Below are positions 32,110-43,053 of a stretch of DNA of 64,000 bases, one piece after another. Each line of letters starts with the position of its first letter. The first letter of the stretch is position 1. The DNA lies in the NCBI GenBank assembly GCA_033557465.1, contig CM066048.1:18142305-18206304 (forward strand), in the 5' to 3' direction. Origin of the DNA: Ichthyophis bannanicus (Eukaryota > Chordata > Amphibia > Gymnophiona > Ichthyophiidae). Both the position numbers and the translations under genes were made by a program. Below the pieces are notes generated by a model, which searched no databases, was not told where the DNA came from, and saw only the letters and a list, made by a program, of their open reading frames with translations.

Positions 32110-32830
32110 TTTAAAAACAGTGAATGTGGCAAGTGCAAAACTTTGGACACCTTTCTAGCTGATTCAATATTACTTTTTAAAAAAGTTCTTAAGGTCAAAA
32201 ACATTTAATGACTCACCAAGACTTCAATTAGGCAGGTGAAGAAAGTTCCATAGTTGAACAAACATTCTGGCACTTTTAACCTTTCATCTTGTAATTGTTC
32301 GGTCTTCTTTCAAAGACCATGGGCTCTTCTAAGCAGCTTTCTGCACATTTGAAAATTGAAGATAATTCACTCTTATAAACAATGTAAACTGTTGGAAACA
32401 CTGTTAACAAGTTGGAAGTTATATGGAATTATTGAAGTTGAAGCAAGATCTGGAAGACCAAGAACATCTCTGATAGAATGGCCCAAAATCTAATCAAATT
32501 TGCACAACAGCCTCTGCCAATCTCAACAAATGACTTGCAGAACTGTTAACTGATGCTGGTGTAGTTTGCCACAGTGCAGTGTTGCTTATACAATAATTAT
32601 CTGTATAGGAGAGTTGTCAGATGGAAATCTTTTATATAATCTTGTTACAAAAGTCATGGTCTAAAGTATGCAAAAGAAAACCTTGATGAACCTGAAATGT
32701 TTTGGAACAAAGTGCTTTAGACTTATGAAATTAAAATTGAACTGTTCAGCCAGAACCACACAAGATAGGGTTTGGAGATAAAGAGTGAAGTACTAGAAGA
32801 AAAGACAAAATGAAAAGTGATCTTCAAAAT
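32110..32830 (+). pseudogene. Tc1/mariner transposase relic
   Basis: The plus strand starts with 'aagtgcaaaactttggacac', a Tc1-type terminal phrase. It then gives a heavily decayed transposase: MGSSKQLSAHLKIEDN near 32320, AQNLIKFAQQPLPISTNDLQ near 32490, and KYAKENLDEPEMFWNKVL followed by EIKIELF near 32660-32740. The last block corresponds to the second catalytic region (usually W-S-D-E-x-K-x-x-L-F), with the catalytic Asp-containing phrase changed. The frame is full of stops. Tc1 transposases cut and paste at TA. Confidence 0.7.
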
Positions 32831-32839
32831 CTAGAAGAT

Positions 32840-33180
32840 TGTTTGACTACTTTGCAGTTAACCTTTAATACCAAGAAGTGCAGTGTGATGCATTTGAGGT
32901 GCAGATACCCAAGGGATCTGTATGTAATAGGAAGTGTGAGGCTGATGTGAATGGACCAGGAAGGAGACCTTGGGATGACTATCTGAGAATCTCAGTATGG
33001 CCTAAGCCAGAGAGATGCTAGACTCTTTAGAGAGGGCTGTAACCATCAGAAAGGAGGAGTTGCTAATGCTCCTGTACAAGAGGTGGGATTTCGGTGAGGG
33101 CATAAAGAGACTGGAGTTGAAAAAGAGGGCAGCGACCAAAATAGTAGGAGATCTCTATCCAGCTGCACAAGGGGCTGGAT
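32840..33180 (+). mobile_element. Divergent CR1-like fragment
   Basis: Relics of the CR1 region after the RT catalytic site: CSVMHLRCRYPRDLYVIGSV and a DLGMT block, with multiple stops. A different, older subfamily from the main CR1 copies. Confidence 0.5.
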
Positions 33181-33199
33181 GTCCATTTTGAATAGGCCT

Positions 33200-33256
33200 C
33201 CATGTGTTTTGTCTTGATTAGATTGTAAGCTCTGATGAGCAGGGACTGCATCAGCG
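33200..33256 (+). repeat. L2 3'-tail piece
   Basis: 'gattgtaagctctgatgagc' followed by 'agggactg', as at the 3' ends of other L2 copies here. Confidence 0.65.
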
Positions 33257-33277
33257 GTGAGGGGACCTTCCAGACAA

Positions 33278-33451
33278 TGAATGACGATGAATGGACTGTT
33301 GAAGTTTTGAATTGGGTTCCACTGTGTCCAACTTGAGAAGATCAGTTGGTCCCTGCTGGGAATAGTTCTTCCTAAGCTAGGTACTGGTCTAAATTTCATG
33401 CCGGACGTTGAATGACGATGAATGGACTGTTGAAGTTTTGAATTGGGTTCC
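33278..33451. repeat. 43-bp direct repeats, 131-bp period
   Basis: 33278-33320 and 33409-33451 are identical, starting TGAATGACGATGAATGGACT and ending GGGTTCC, separated by 88 bp. The second copy abuts the CR1 breakpoint. Confidence 0.9.
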
Positions 33452-34507
33452 AAAAGCAGCGGACCCAGCAGAGATCCCTGGGGTACACCACTATTCACCT
33501 TTCTCCATTGGGAAAATTGTCCATTTAGCCCAACCCTCTGCTTTCTATCTCTTAACCAGTTCTTGATCCACAGTAGTACACTGCCTCCTATCCCATGACT
33601 CTTTAGTTTTGCCAAAAGTCTCTGATGAGGGACCTTGTCAAAGGCTTTCTGAAAGTCCAGATACACTATATCAACCGACTCACCTTTGTCCACCTGTTTA
33701 TTCACACTTTCAAAAAAACATAACAGATTAGTAAGACAAGATCTTCCTTGTCTAAAGCCATGTTGGCTTTCTCCTATTAGGCCATGACTATCTACATGCT
33801 GAGTAATTTTATTCTTTATGATGGTTTCTACCATTTTTCCCGGTACTGACGTGAGGCTCACCGGTCTGTAGTTTCCCGGATCACCCCTGGAACCCTTTTT
33901 AAAAATTGGTGTTACATTGGCGATCCTCCAATCTTCAGGTATTAGAGATGATTTTAATGATAGTTCACAGATTACTAATAGCAGGTCTGCAATCTCATAT
34001 TTCAGTTCTTTCAACACCCTTGGATGTATACCATCCGGCCCAGGTGATTTGCTACTCTTCAGTTTATCTAATAGTTGTAATACATCCTCCCGATGTATCG
34101 ATATTTCCTTCAATTCTTCCGCACCTTTAAATACCACTTCAGTCATGGGTAACATCCCTACATCTTCCTCAGTAAAGACTGAAGCAAAGAATTCATTCAG
34201 TCTCTCTGCTATCGCCTTGTCGCCTCTTAGTGCCCCTTTAACTCCTCTATCATCTAATGGACCAACTGACTCTCTCACAGGTTTTTTGCTGCGAATGTAC
34301 TTGAAAAAATCTTTATTTCGCGTTTTTGCTTCCACAGCAAGCTTCTTCTCAAATTCTCTCTTTGCCTGCTTTATCAATGCCTTGCATTTGACTTGCCAGT
34401 GCTTGTGATGTTTCCAGGTTTCGTCGTTTGGCTCTTTTTTCCATTTCCTGAAAGATGCTTTTTTGGCAACAACAGCCTCTCTGACCTCACCTTTAAACCA
34501 TGCTGGC
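33452..34507 (-). mobile_element. CR1 LINE, truncated at both ends
   Basis: Minus-strand CR1 from the linker to the middle of the RT. Unlike most CR1 copies it lacks its 3' end: it stops inside the QGSLLGPLL box, exactly at a 43-bp direct repeat. The left end is near 34507. Confidence 0.85.
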
Positions 34508-34842
34508 TCGAATCACAGCAGAGCCGCCAGCGTGAAAAGCAGTTTTCCATCACGCTGGAAGCTGTGTTCTAGTGAAGCATGCTGAATGCTGGGAAAGGTT
34601 AAATGGCATATCCCGGCACTCGCACACTTCACGGTAACAGAGCTGCCGACGCGAGTGAAAATATCTCTCTTCACGCCAGCGGCTGTGCAGAGGTGAGCCG
34701 GGGCCTCGTGTGGGCTTCCCTGGCTCCCTCTGTACAGCTGCCAGTGTAAAGATCACCATGTGAGAATGAAGTTCATGCGGGGGCCCCCTGAAGCGCAGGG
34801 CCCTGTACGAACAATATTCTCACACAATAGACGAGCCAGCAC
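34508..34842 (-). mobile_element. hAT-family end related to the 44-kb element
   Basis: On the minus strand the sequence from 34842 reads CAGTGCTGGCTCGTCTATTG and continues with a CAGGGCCCTGCGCTTCAGGG block. This parallels the first 70 bp of the hAT at 44083. The other end and a target duplication were not found. Confidence 0.5.
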
Positions 34843-34879
34843 TGACGGAGCGGCAAGTACACCTACTGTTGCCACCTCG

Positions 34880-34945
34880 CTAGGCAGACTAGATGGACCG
34901 TACTGGTCTTTATCTGCTATCATAGACTATGTTACTATGCTGCCT
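34880..34945 (+). repeat. CR1-type 3' tail
   Basis: 'agactagatggaccgtactg' then 'gtctttatctgctatcat' and 'gttactatg', a CR1 3' end of the second type. Confidence 0.6.
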
Positions 34946-35249
34946 TAAATACTTAAGCTACAGGTGTAATGAGAACAGAAAGAAAGAAGTGCAATTGGGC
35001 GCCTGGGCCAGATCTGATATGAGAACAGAAAAAGCACTGAGGGATAGAAAAACTTGCTCCAAGGACTGCTTTAGCGGCATTGCCATGCTGTGATCTGAAG
35101 AGCAATTCTTTATCCCTTCCTTGCGTATCTCGGGGTTAGTAAAACCGAAAAGGTTTTAAGCTGTGGCTAATAGAAGGTTGGACTTGGTGGGTCTTGGGCC
35201 TTTTATCAGCATAATCAGCCACATAAGTAAAATGGAAGTGAGGTTTGAG

Positions 35250-35350
35250 GGAAAAATGAATATGGTGCAGATCAATAACTGGCTCGGTATTACACAAGGA
35301 ATAGATGGATGGTAGTAGTGGGATTGAACCCACAGTCTTTAGGTGTTGAG
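35250..35350 (-). repeat. tRNA-derived SINE head
   Basis: On the minus strand it contains GTGGGTTCAATCCCACTAC, an RNA polymerase III B-box-like sequence, followed by a degraded body. It is not a functional tRNA: no cloverleaf can be drawn. Confidence 0.4.
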
Positions 35351-36189
35351 CTTCTTACTGTGAAATAATGGTTTTCAGTTTTCATTCAGACATTCTCCCT
35401 TTGGGCGGCATTGAAAATTTTAACCACACAGTTGAATTACGTGCTACCTCCATCATCCCTTATCTGCCTTCTATAGACTTCTGGCTATGTTATGCCCTCA
35501 CTCATTAACATGGCTATTGCCTTGACCTGTTTTTTTTCTCCTTCAGCCTTCTTCATCTTTGCTATGAACATAACTTGCACTCACTCATCCTCAGCTATTG
35601 CCCTCCTTCATGTCAACCAATCACCACTGGCTCCTTTAGAAATCTCCAAGCCATCAACCCTGGTACCCCCTGCACTACAGTCTCATCTCATCTCTTCTCT
35701 TCTCTCCTCCACAAGCAGTTTCTTCATTCAGCACTATACCACTTCCTGCTCGGGACGAACCCCTTTCCCGCCCACCCCCTGCCTAGGTGTATGTGCTTGA
35801 GCATCTCCAGTAGTGGACAGATTCCTTCACTGGGTCTAGAAAGGGATGACAATTGTTGAGCTTAATACACCCAATCATTTTGGAAAGCTGGCTCCTAGTC
35901 TGTAGAACACTTCAATCCTTCTCCCTAGCTTATCTCTAGGATTTGCTTCATACATTGCTGGACCTGAGCTGCATCTGTGGCAGGAATCCTGCATGCGTAT
36001 GTCTTCATTGTGCAGCTCCCCATTTCCAGGTTTTTCTTCACTTGCCCTACACTTATCTTGAACTATAAAATTACTACTGCCTGCTGCTCTCCATCGCCAC
36101 ATCCCACTTTCATGCTTTCAGCCTTGCTTTACCAATGCCTGCAATGATCTTCCCTGTCCCATTCAAATACAGTCTAAGAATGCTCACAG
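35351..36189. other. No gene recognised; shared unnamed repeat at 35790-35900
   Basis: Low-complexity pyrimidine-rich frames only. 35790-35900 resembles 48620-48715: both have a 'gagca(c/t)ctcca' start and then a phrase like 'ttttggaaagctggctccta'. That points to a shared unnamed repeat. Confidence 0.4.
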
Positions 36190-37140
36190 AAAATGACTGT
36201 ACATAAAAACCATACAGTCTATCAAGTTTCCCCATCCGTAAGAACTATTCAGTGCTTCAGTCCCTTCCTCTCCCTCAGAGATCTATTTGTCCCATGTTTT
36301 CTTGATTTAAGATAGTTTTTGTCTCCACCACCTCCACTGGGAGGCTGTTCCATGCATGCACTTTACTCTTTCCGTAAAGACATATTTCCTCAGATTACTC
36401 CTGAGTCTATCCCCTTTCACCTTCAACTTATGACCCATGATTCCAGAGCTTCCGGTCAACTGGAAAGGGACCACCTCCTGTGCATTTATACTATGGAAGT
36501 ATCTAAATGTCTCTCTCATATCTCCCGCCTCTCACCTGTCCTCCAAAGTATACATACTGAGATCTTTACGTTTATCCCCATATACCTTATGGTAAAGACC
36601 ACCGACGATTTTAGTAGCCACCCTCCGGACCAACTCCTTCTTGTTTATATCCTTTTGAAGGTGCAGTCTCCAAAATTATACACAGTACTCCAAATGCGAT
36701 CTCACTAAAGACTTATATAAAGGTACTATTACCTTCTTTTCCTGCTTGTCATTCCTCTCCCTATACATGCAAGCATCCTTCTGGCTTTTGTTGTTGTCCC
36801 TTTTCTACCTGTTTGGCCACTTTTAAATCATTTGATACAATTACCTGCAGGTCCCATTCTTCTTTCATGCATTGAAGTATTTCACCCCCTATACAATACC
36901 GCTCCCATATGCATGACCCTGCATTTGTAGCATTAGATCATAGCTTACAAATTCTCAACCATTCTTCAAGCTTAACTGGATCGCTGTTATTTACACCTTT
37001 CAGGGTGTGTACCTAGTTGCAGATTTTGGTATCATCTGCAAAGAGACATACTTTTCCCGACAGACCTTGTGCAATATTGCTTACAAGGACGTTAAGAACA
37101 TCACTAAAGACGAATCCCTGAGGCACCCCACTGGTAACCC
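36190..37140 (-). mobile_element. CR1 (second subfamily) 3' part
   Basis: The minus strand reads the CR1 C-terminus with KVKGDRLRSNLRKYVFTERV and, further right, the region after the RT site. The 3' end near 36200 has 'aaaaaccatacagtctatc'. Heavily shifted. Confidence 0.75.
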
Positions 37141-37146
37141 CCTATC

Positions 37147-37520
37147 TTAGAAACATAGAAAAATGACAACAGAAAAAGACCACATGGTCTATCTAATCTG
37201 TCCTTCCATATCAACAACTACAACAGTCCCCTTTTTTCCTTTAGAGATCCTCTGTGTTTGTCCCATGCTTTTTTAAATTCAGATACTAGCATGACTAGTA
37301 TTACTACCCTCTGGTGCCTCCCACTTAACCAGTTTCTTACCCAGTCAATCACATTAGGCTCCGTCTCGAGGACATTTACTTTATTTATGTCGAATGGTGT
37401 CAAAAGCCTACCACATGTAGCGCTCTTCCCCCGATCCAGCTCTCTGGTTACCCAGTTAAAGAAATGAATCAGATTCATCTGACAAGATATATTTCTATTA
37501 AAGTTATGCTGTCTCAGATC
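37147..37520 (-). mobile_element. CR1 3' piece plus RT fragment
   Basis: The 3' tail 'gaaaaagaccacatggtcta' at the left, a C-terminal SEFKKAWDKHRGSLKEKRGL block, then an RT fragment (VIDWVRNWLSGRHQRVV). The intervening part is deleted, because these two blocks are normally several hundred bp apart. Confidence 0.7.
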
Positions 37521-37894
37521 CTGGAATCTCCTGGATTCCAAAAAGTGCACCATTCATGCTGCTTTCAATTTCTATCCTTCCTCTCCCTATCACTCACAAA
37601 GAAAAAGAGACAGCGGTGCCATAGTTTGTGTGTGTTAAGGCCGGATGCTGGGCTCTACAGGTTGGAGAGTGTGTGCTGGTGTTTATACACCATAATTGTA
37701 AATGGTTCTACTTTGTTCTGCTCTAGTTCTCTTCTAACACAACTTCCTATTATAGATTATACTTTAACTTTAATTGCAGATTCCACTGCAACCAGCTATC
37801 TGTCAGCAGGTGAAAATGAAGAAGACGGAGAAGAAGCTAGTTTAGTATCTCTACTACACGTCAGGAGCCGTGTTTGCTCCTCACTGGCCATATC
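37521..37894. other. No gene recognised
   Basis: Pyrimidine-rich sequence with an 'agaaaaagagacag' patch. It ends where a 5'-truncated CR1 begins. Confidence 0.4.
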
Positions 37895-38967
37895 GCGATT
37901 TTCAGAAAGCCTTTGACAAGGGCCCTAATGAGAGTCTCCTGCTGAAATTAAAAAGTCATGGGATAGGAGGCAGTGTACTATTATGGAACGGGAACTGGTT
38001 AAAAGATAGACAGCAGAGGGTAGGGCTAAATGGCCAATTTTCCCAATGGAGAAAGGTGAATAGTGGTGTGCCCCAGGGATCTGTGCTGGGTCCGCTGCTT
38101 TTTAACATATTCATAAATGACCTGGAAATGGGAATAAAGAGTGAGGATATCAAATTTGCAGATGACACAAAATTATTCAAAGTTGTTAAAACCCATGAGG
38201 ATTGTGAAAAATTGCAAGAGGATCTTGATAAATTGGAAGACTGAGCATTCAAATGGCAGATGAAATTTAATGTGGACAAGTGCAAAGTTATGCACCTAGG
38301 AAAGAACAACCCAAACTATGGTTACACGATGCAAGGTTCCACATTAGGAATCACAACCCAAGGAAAAGATTTAGGTGTCATTGTGGATAATATTTTGAAA
38401 CCTTCCACCCAGTGTGTAGCAGCGGCCAAGAGAGCAAATAGAATGCTAGGCATCATAAGGAAAGGAATGGAGAATAAAACAAAGGATATTCTAATGCCTC
38501 TGTATCATTCCATGGTGAGACCGCACCTGGAATATTGTGTGCAATTCTGGTTGCCGTATCTTAAAAAGGATATAGCAGAATTAGAAAAGGTACAGAGAAG
38601 AGCCACCAAAATGATAAAAGGGATGGAAGGATACCCCTATGAGGGAAGGCTTAAAGAGTTAGGGCTCTTCAACCTGGAAAAGAGATGGCTGAGGGGAGAT
38701 ATGATACATATCTATAAAATAAATAATAGAGTGGAAAGGGTAAACATAGATTGGTTGTTTACTCCTTCAAGTAGTAGAAGGACTAGGGGACATGCAATGA
38801 AGCCACAATGTAACCTATATAAGACTAATAGGAGAAAATATTTTTTCACAAAAAACATAATCAAACTCTGGAATTCATTACCAGAAGATGTAGTAAAAGC
38901 TGTTAGTGTAGCTGGTTTTAAAAAGTTTGGGCAAGTTCCTGGAGGAAAAGTCCATAACCATTATTAA
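37870..38967 (+). pseudogene. CR1 ORF2 C-terminal half, one in-frame stop
   Basis: Two frames in the same phase, 37870-38244 and 38260-38967, are separated only by a TGA at 38242-38244. The first holds [20 protein letters not shown] and KFADDTKLFKVV, so the RT catalytic FADD is intact. The second holds [50 protein letters not shown] and RRATKMIKGMEG. The last residues ([13 protein letters not shown]) differ from the [14 protein letters not shown] ending seen at 22190, indicating a shift close to the end. The 5' part of the protein is absent because the element is truncated. Confidence 0.85.
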
Positions 38968-39118
38968 AGTGGACCTGGGAAATCCACTGCTTACCCCTGT
39001 GTACCTTTTTGGGAACCTGCCAGATACTTATGACCTGGAATGACCACTGTTGGAAAAGGATACTGAGCTTAATGGACCTTGGTCTGACCCAGTATGGCAT
39101 TTCTCATGTTCTTATCTT
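37895..39118 (+). mobile_element. CR1 LINE, 5'-truncated, best-preserved C-terminal half
   Basis: Starts abruptly in the RT at DFQKAFDK and runs to the CR1 3' end (TCTGACCCAGTATGGCATTT, then 'ctcatgttctta'). 5' truncation is normal for target-primed retrotransposition. Sequence quality suggests one of the younger CR1 copies here. Confidence 0.9.
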
Positions 39119-40699
39119 CTCCACTAGAGGGAGCAGGTTCTGCCTCATCCATGTATCTGTGCAGCTGCATCCACTTTGGGTTGCTACGTACATGATTAGT
39201 GGTGGCACTAACACTAGAACTGACTCCTGAAAGCCTTGATGCCTGGGAGTTATGCAAACTAATTGTACTGGGGTGAAAGAGGGTGAGGATAAAAGTTTGG
39301 ATGTGTTTGTGTAGGGCTGTACCCTAACATTCTGCATTAGCCAAGGTCATCTCATGATGACCTGCACTGCCTGCTGTAAATGTTTTTTGCTGTAGTGTTT
39401 TTATGGTTTATTTAAAAAAAAAATGTCATTGCTCTAAGTGAGGTCCAAGACAAAGAAAAAATGCATTAAACCAAATACACTAAATAATAAAACCATAATA
39501 GTTGAGCAACAGCATATCTTCTACAAACATTCCAAAGAATTGTGCTTATTCTGTGCATTTCCAGCTGTTCTACAGCTCTGTACACACTATCTCTGTTCAA
39601 AACAACATAACAAGGTTCCATGTCCTTGCCAAAGGTCACACTGTGAATGGCAAAGGTAGGATTGGAACCTGGGTCTCTGGATTCAGCCCTCATACAGCAG
39701 TTTGCTCGCTGCAGTCCCTTTTCAGTTGATTTACTCCATACTGTCTATCACTTGCATGCCCAAAGTGTTCCTTTCATGTCACTGAAGCATATGGCGTGAG
39801 ATAGTTGAGGACAGAAATCTGTGGTGCACGTTGAGACAAGGAACTGCAGTGGAGATGGGGGAAGTAGTAAAAGTCTCTGAAAGAGGCTGACAAAGAAACC
39901 GAGTTCAAGATTCCCAAGTTCTCATGACCTGCTCTGTCTGTCTTGCAAGAGAATGATCTGGGTGGAATCTCCCTTGTTGTGGCAACTGTGGTTGCTTTTG
40001 CCTAGCTGATAAGAGATGTAGAAACAACATAGAAAAGAATGTGCATGAGGTAAGCACATGTCACCAGAGCTTTCATTCTCCTTCATAGCCGCAGCACCTC
40101 CAGCAACGTGGTACTGGGAAATATGCCCTGTAAAAGGCAGGACTTGGCTTGATGAATGAATAACTGCATTGCCACAAACAGGTTGGAGGCAAGACTTTTT
40201 CTTATACTAACTTAATACCACTGCTTAAATACTTGGTCCTGTCAGGGTACGCAGATGTCCCTGATCTGTGGAGCTTACAGTTTAGCCGATGGATGGAGAC
40301 CGAGCTCCTTAGAGAAGCTGTAAACTTTACTCTGTAAGATCTAAAGGAGAGGATGCTGATAAGACCGTTTGCTTCTGCTAGTTCGGGTGAGCTGCATGCA
40401 AGCATAGCTCCTGTAGTTAACATGTAACTGAGATATATGTGGCCAGCACATCTTCTCTTCCTTCTAGGTTGGCAGAAGACTCTGTAGTACAACCTTTTAA
40501 TTGAGCAAAAGTAACTGTAGTTAGGGAAATATTCTACCACCGCTGTGGGCAGAGTGGGGGGCATTAGTGTTGGGGCAATTTCCATGCACTCAGCAGCAAC
40601 ACAGCTCTTAACGTGTGTTCACCTAAAGACTCCTCTATGGTAGTCGCTAAGTGAACCCATGTTAGTTATGGTAGTTGCTAAGTGAACCCATGTTAGTGA
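39119..40699. other. No gene recognised; MIR-like SINE piece at 39590-39715
   Basis: Only short frames. At 39590-39715, 'ccaaaggtcacactgtgaat' followed by 'aggattggaacctgggtctc' matches the 3' half of MIR/CORE-SINE elements. Confidence 0.5.
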
Positions 40700-41240
40700 A
40701 CCCATGTGAGCTCAGCACTCAGCCTCCAAGCCCTCATACTCCCTGACACCAGCAACAGACCGAGAAGAAAAACCACAGCAGACACACTCAGCACCCCAAG
40801 CAACTACACAAAAGCATGCAAATCCACCGCACAAAGAGCCCTATCACTGGCGGCTCCAACAATATGGAACACACTCCCACACGACCTACGATCAACTGAA
40901 GATCTGAAGGACTTCCGAAAACACCTAAAGACTGTACTCTTCACTGAGCACTACGGCCCAAGCGCATAGCCAGAATCTACAGACTTGGACCAACCTTAGA
41001 CTCAACTAAAGTTCAATCACAACCAGCGACGGACCCAGTAAACCCATGTATATAACTGTAAAAAGCGCACACTGTAAATAGCTCACACTAATCAGCACAC
41101 CTGCACCCATGCACCCTCACTGTACATAATCTCACCTGGCATACCCAACATTGCTAATGATCGTTTGATGTGTTTACCGCCTTGATTGAAGGATAAGGCG
41201 GGATAGAAATATCCTTAAATAAATAAATAAAATAAATTGT
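40700..41240 (+). mobile_element. L2-type LINE 3' end (copy E)
   Basis: The frame 40706-40969 ends with RALSLAAPTIWNTLPHDLRS and DFRKHLKTVLFTEHYGP, the L2 ORF2 C-terminus. The 3' UTR ends in an ACCGCCTTGATT...AAGGCGGG hairpin and an AAATAAATAAAT tail. The same C-terminal type is at 51832-52476. Confidence 0.8.
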
Positions 41241-41364
41241 ACGTCATAGTGACACGTCACTCATTAGTTGCCAGTACCATACAGGTTACACCCCGACAGC
41301 TAGCAGACTCTTTGCAATTAACATGTGTTAATTACATATCCTTTGCAGGCTTTAGTAAAAGGGG

Positions 41365-41560
41365 CCTTTAGGTACATTAGGGGGCTCCCTGTCCCCAGAG
41401 GGCTTACAATCTGAGTTTGCATCTGAGGCAATGGAGGATGAAGTGACTTGCGCAAGGTCACAAGGAGTCGCAGTGACGTCCCTGGTTCTCTGCCCACTTC
41501 AGCTGTTGTGTTATCTATCTTGACTAGATTGTAAGCACTGATGAGTAGGGACCATCTTTT
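41365..41560. repeat. SINE-like and L2-tail pieces
   Basis: 'gagggcttacaatctgagtt' and 'gacttgcgcaaggtcacaag' (41395-41465) resemble a CORE-SINE body. 'tgactagattgtaagcactg' (41519-41545) resembles the L2 3' end. Confidence 0.5.
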
Positions 41561-41577
41561 ATGTGTTTGTATTTAAA

Positions 41578-42370
41578 TGGAAGAAAGCAGATGTAGAGAG
41601 AGAATGGAAAAAAACTAGAAGAGAGAAGAAAGGACAAATGGACAGCAAACGATGGAGAGTTAGCAGAAGACACGAAGAAACCAGAAGAAAGTGGCTGGAA
41701 CAATTGCAACTGAAAAAAAATGCACAAAAGGTAGAAAAATATCTCTTTATTTTGAATTTATTAACTGGAATATGTCACCTCTGGGAAATGTGCATCATTA
41801 ACATCTGTGCTTTGTTTAGTACAAGAGGAAATTAATTTATAGTTTTATTTCTACAGTGTTGTACATTCCAAGTTTGGCTTTTGGGGTTCCCAGTTTAATT
41901 ATTGTCTTCCTGTTTTTAAATTGTGATTCCTTGTTTGGTGATGATCTATGTTCTGCATGTGTAACTGAGCTGAGGTATTCTGTTTATGTAATTCCTATTT
42001 GACATTGCCACTTGTTCTCTTTCCCCAGTAGGTCTTGTATTGTTATTCTCTGAAATGTATTGGTTTAATATTTGCAGTGTTGCCTTTTGATTGGTAGAGT
42101 ATGGTGCTTTGTGAGTCCTGGTAGTGCTGTTACGATACAGCGGGTTTGCTATGGGTTCTAAATGGGCAGCGTTTGTAGTAGTTCCTAATGTGCCTGGCGG
42201 TTGTCACTCGATTATAGTAATGTAGAAATCTTTTAGTCTTTCTTTATCCGTACACTCATTAAGAGGCATGTTTACTAAAAGTTAGTGTATGGTAACATTA
42301 TGCAAATATTTATGCAAATGAGGCCACTTATGCAAATGAGGCTCCGCAACCCCCTTGGGCAGCCCCTGAC
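41578..42370. mobile_element. hAT family H1, truncated copy
   Basis: Almost identical to 45880-46681 of the full element, and ends in the same terminal phrase (GGGCAGCCCCTG at 42359-42370). The left 1.8 kb, with palindrome and minisatellite, is absent. The small frame 41563-41835 is not conserved in the other copy. Confidence 0.8.
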
Positions 42371-43050
42371 ACACACACATGCATATAAAGCAAAATGGAA
42401 TATTTAAAAGTAGGATGTCCAATAATGTATATCTACAGGTTCACCTAGAGTGCCCAATACCCTTGTACTGGTCCTGTCCTTATCTGAAAATAGAGTATTA
42501 GGGGAACTGAACTTCACTGCCCAGAGATTTACAAATTCACCACATTTGTGAACAGTACTTTAGAGCACTGCTGCCTCCACTAGGTCAGGTCAGAGCAGAG
42601 CGAGCTCCATACAGTAGATGAAGGGAGGGAAGCTCGTCACATATGCATTCAATCTGCCCAGATAAACCCTTTTATTCCACATCCAATGAGACCTTTTTCA
42701 ACCACCCAGAAGAAAAATGGTGAAGTGTGGCTTTTTTTCTTGGATCTGCAAACTGCTTTTTCTCCTTCCCCTCCTCTCCTTTTTATAAATTGACTTGTTG
42801 GTTAAAATCTTTTCCTTAAAATATGTGACTTTGTGAATATGCAAAATATATGGAAGCATTCATAAACTGTAAAGATTTCCAGCTGTCTCCCTCTTTGATT
42901 AGCTGAAAATTATTCCAGTGCCTCCAGAAGGGTTAGCTTTATGCATAGCTCAACAGTTTATTCATTTGTGTTCCGCCAATCCAACAAAGAAGCTCACTCC
43001 TAAGGCAGGATATGCGGGGTATGATCTCAGTCTCTGAAATTTACCACTAA
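42371..43050. other. No gene recognised
   Basis: Mixed AT-rich sequence. No repeat I can name. Confidence 0.4.
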
Positions 43051-43053
43051 TGC

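Larger units (their letters stand above)
33046..34377 (-). pseudogene. CR1 RT reading frame fused to non-CR1 sequence (443 aa)
   Basis: This is the longest frame in the window. Residues 1-310 or so are intact CR1 ORF2: KSSKSPGPDGIHPRVLKELK, NVTPIFKKGSRGDPGNYRPV, SQHGFRQGRSCLTNLLCFFE, DFQKAFDKVPHQRLLAKLKS and NSGVPQGSLLGPLL. The catalytic FADD box that should follow is missing, because the CR1 match ends at 33452. The last 130 residues are translated direct repeats, an L2 tail and an unrelated CR1 piece, without family character. The product would have an RT fingers and partial palm but no catalytic aspartate pair. Confidence 0.8.

Noticed and set aside
35250..35350. Possible tRNA gene on the minus strand
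   Set aside because: Only a B-box-like sequence is present; no acceptor stem or anticodon arm can be formed. A SINE head is more likely.
41563..41835. 90-codon Lys/Arg-rich frame
   Set aside because: It lies partly in the right third of hAT H1 and is not kept in the sister copy at 45880.
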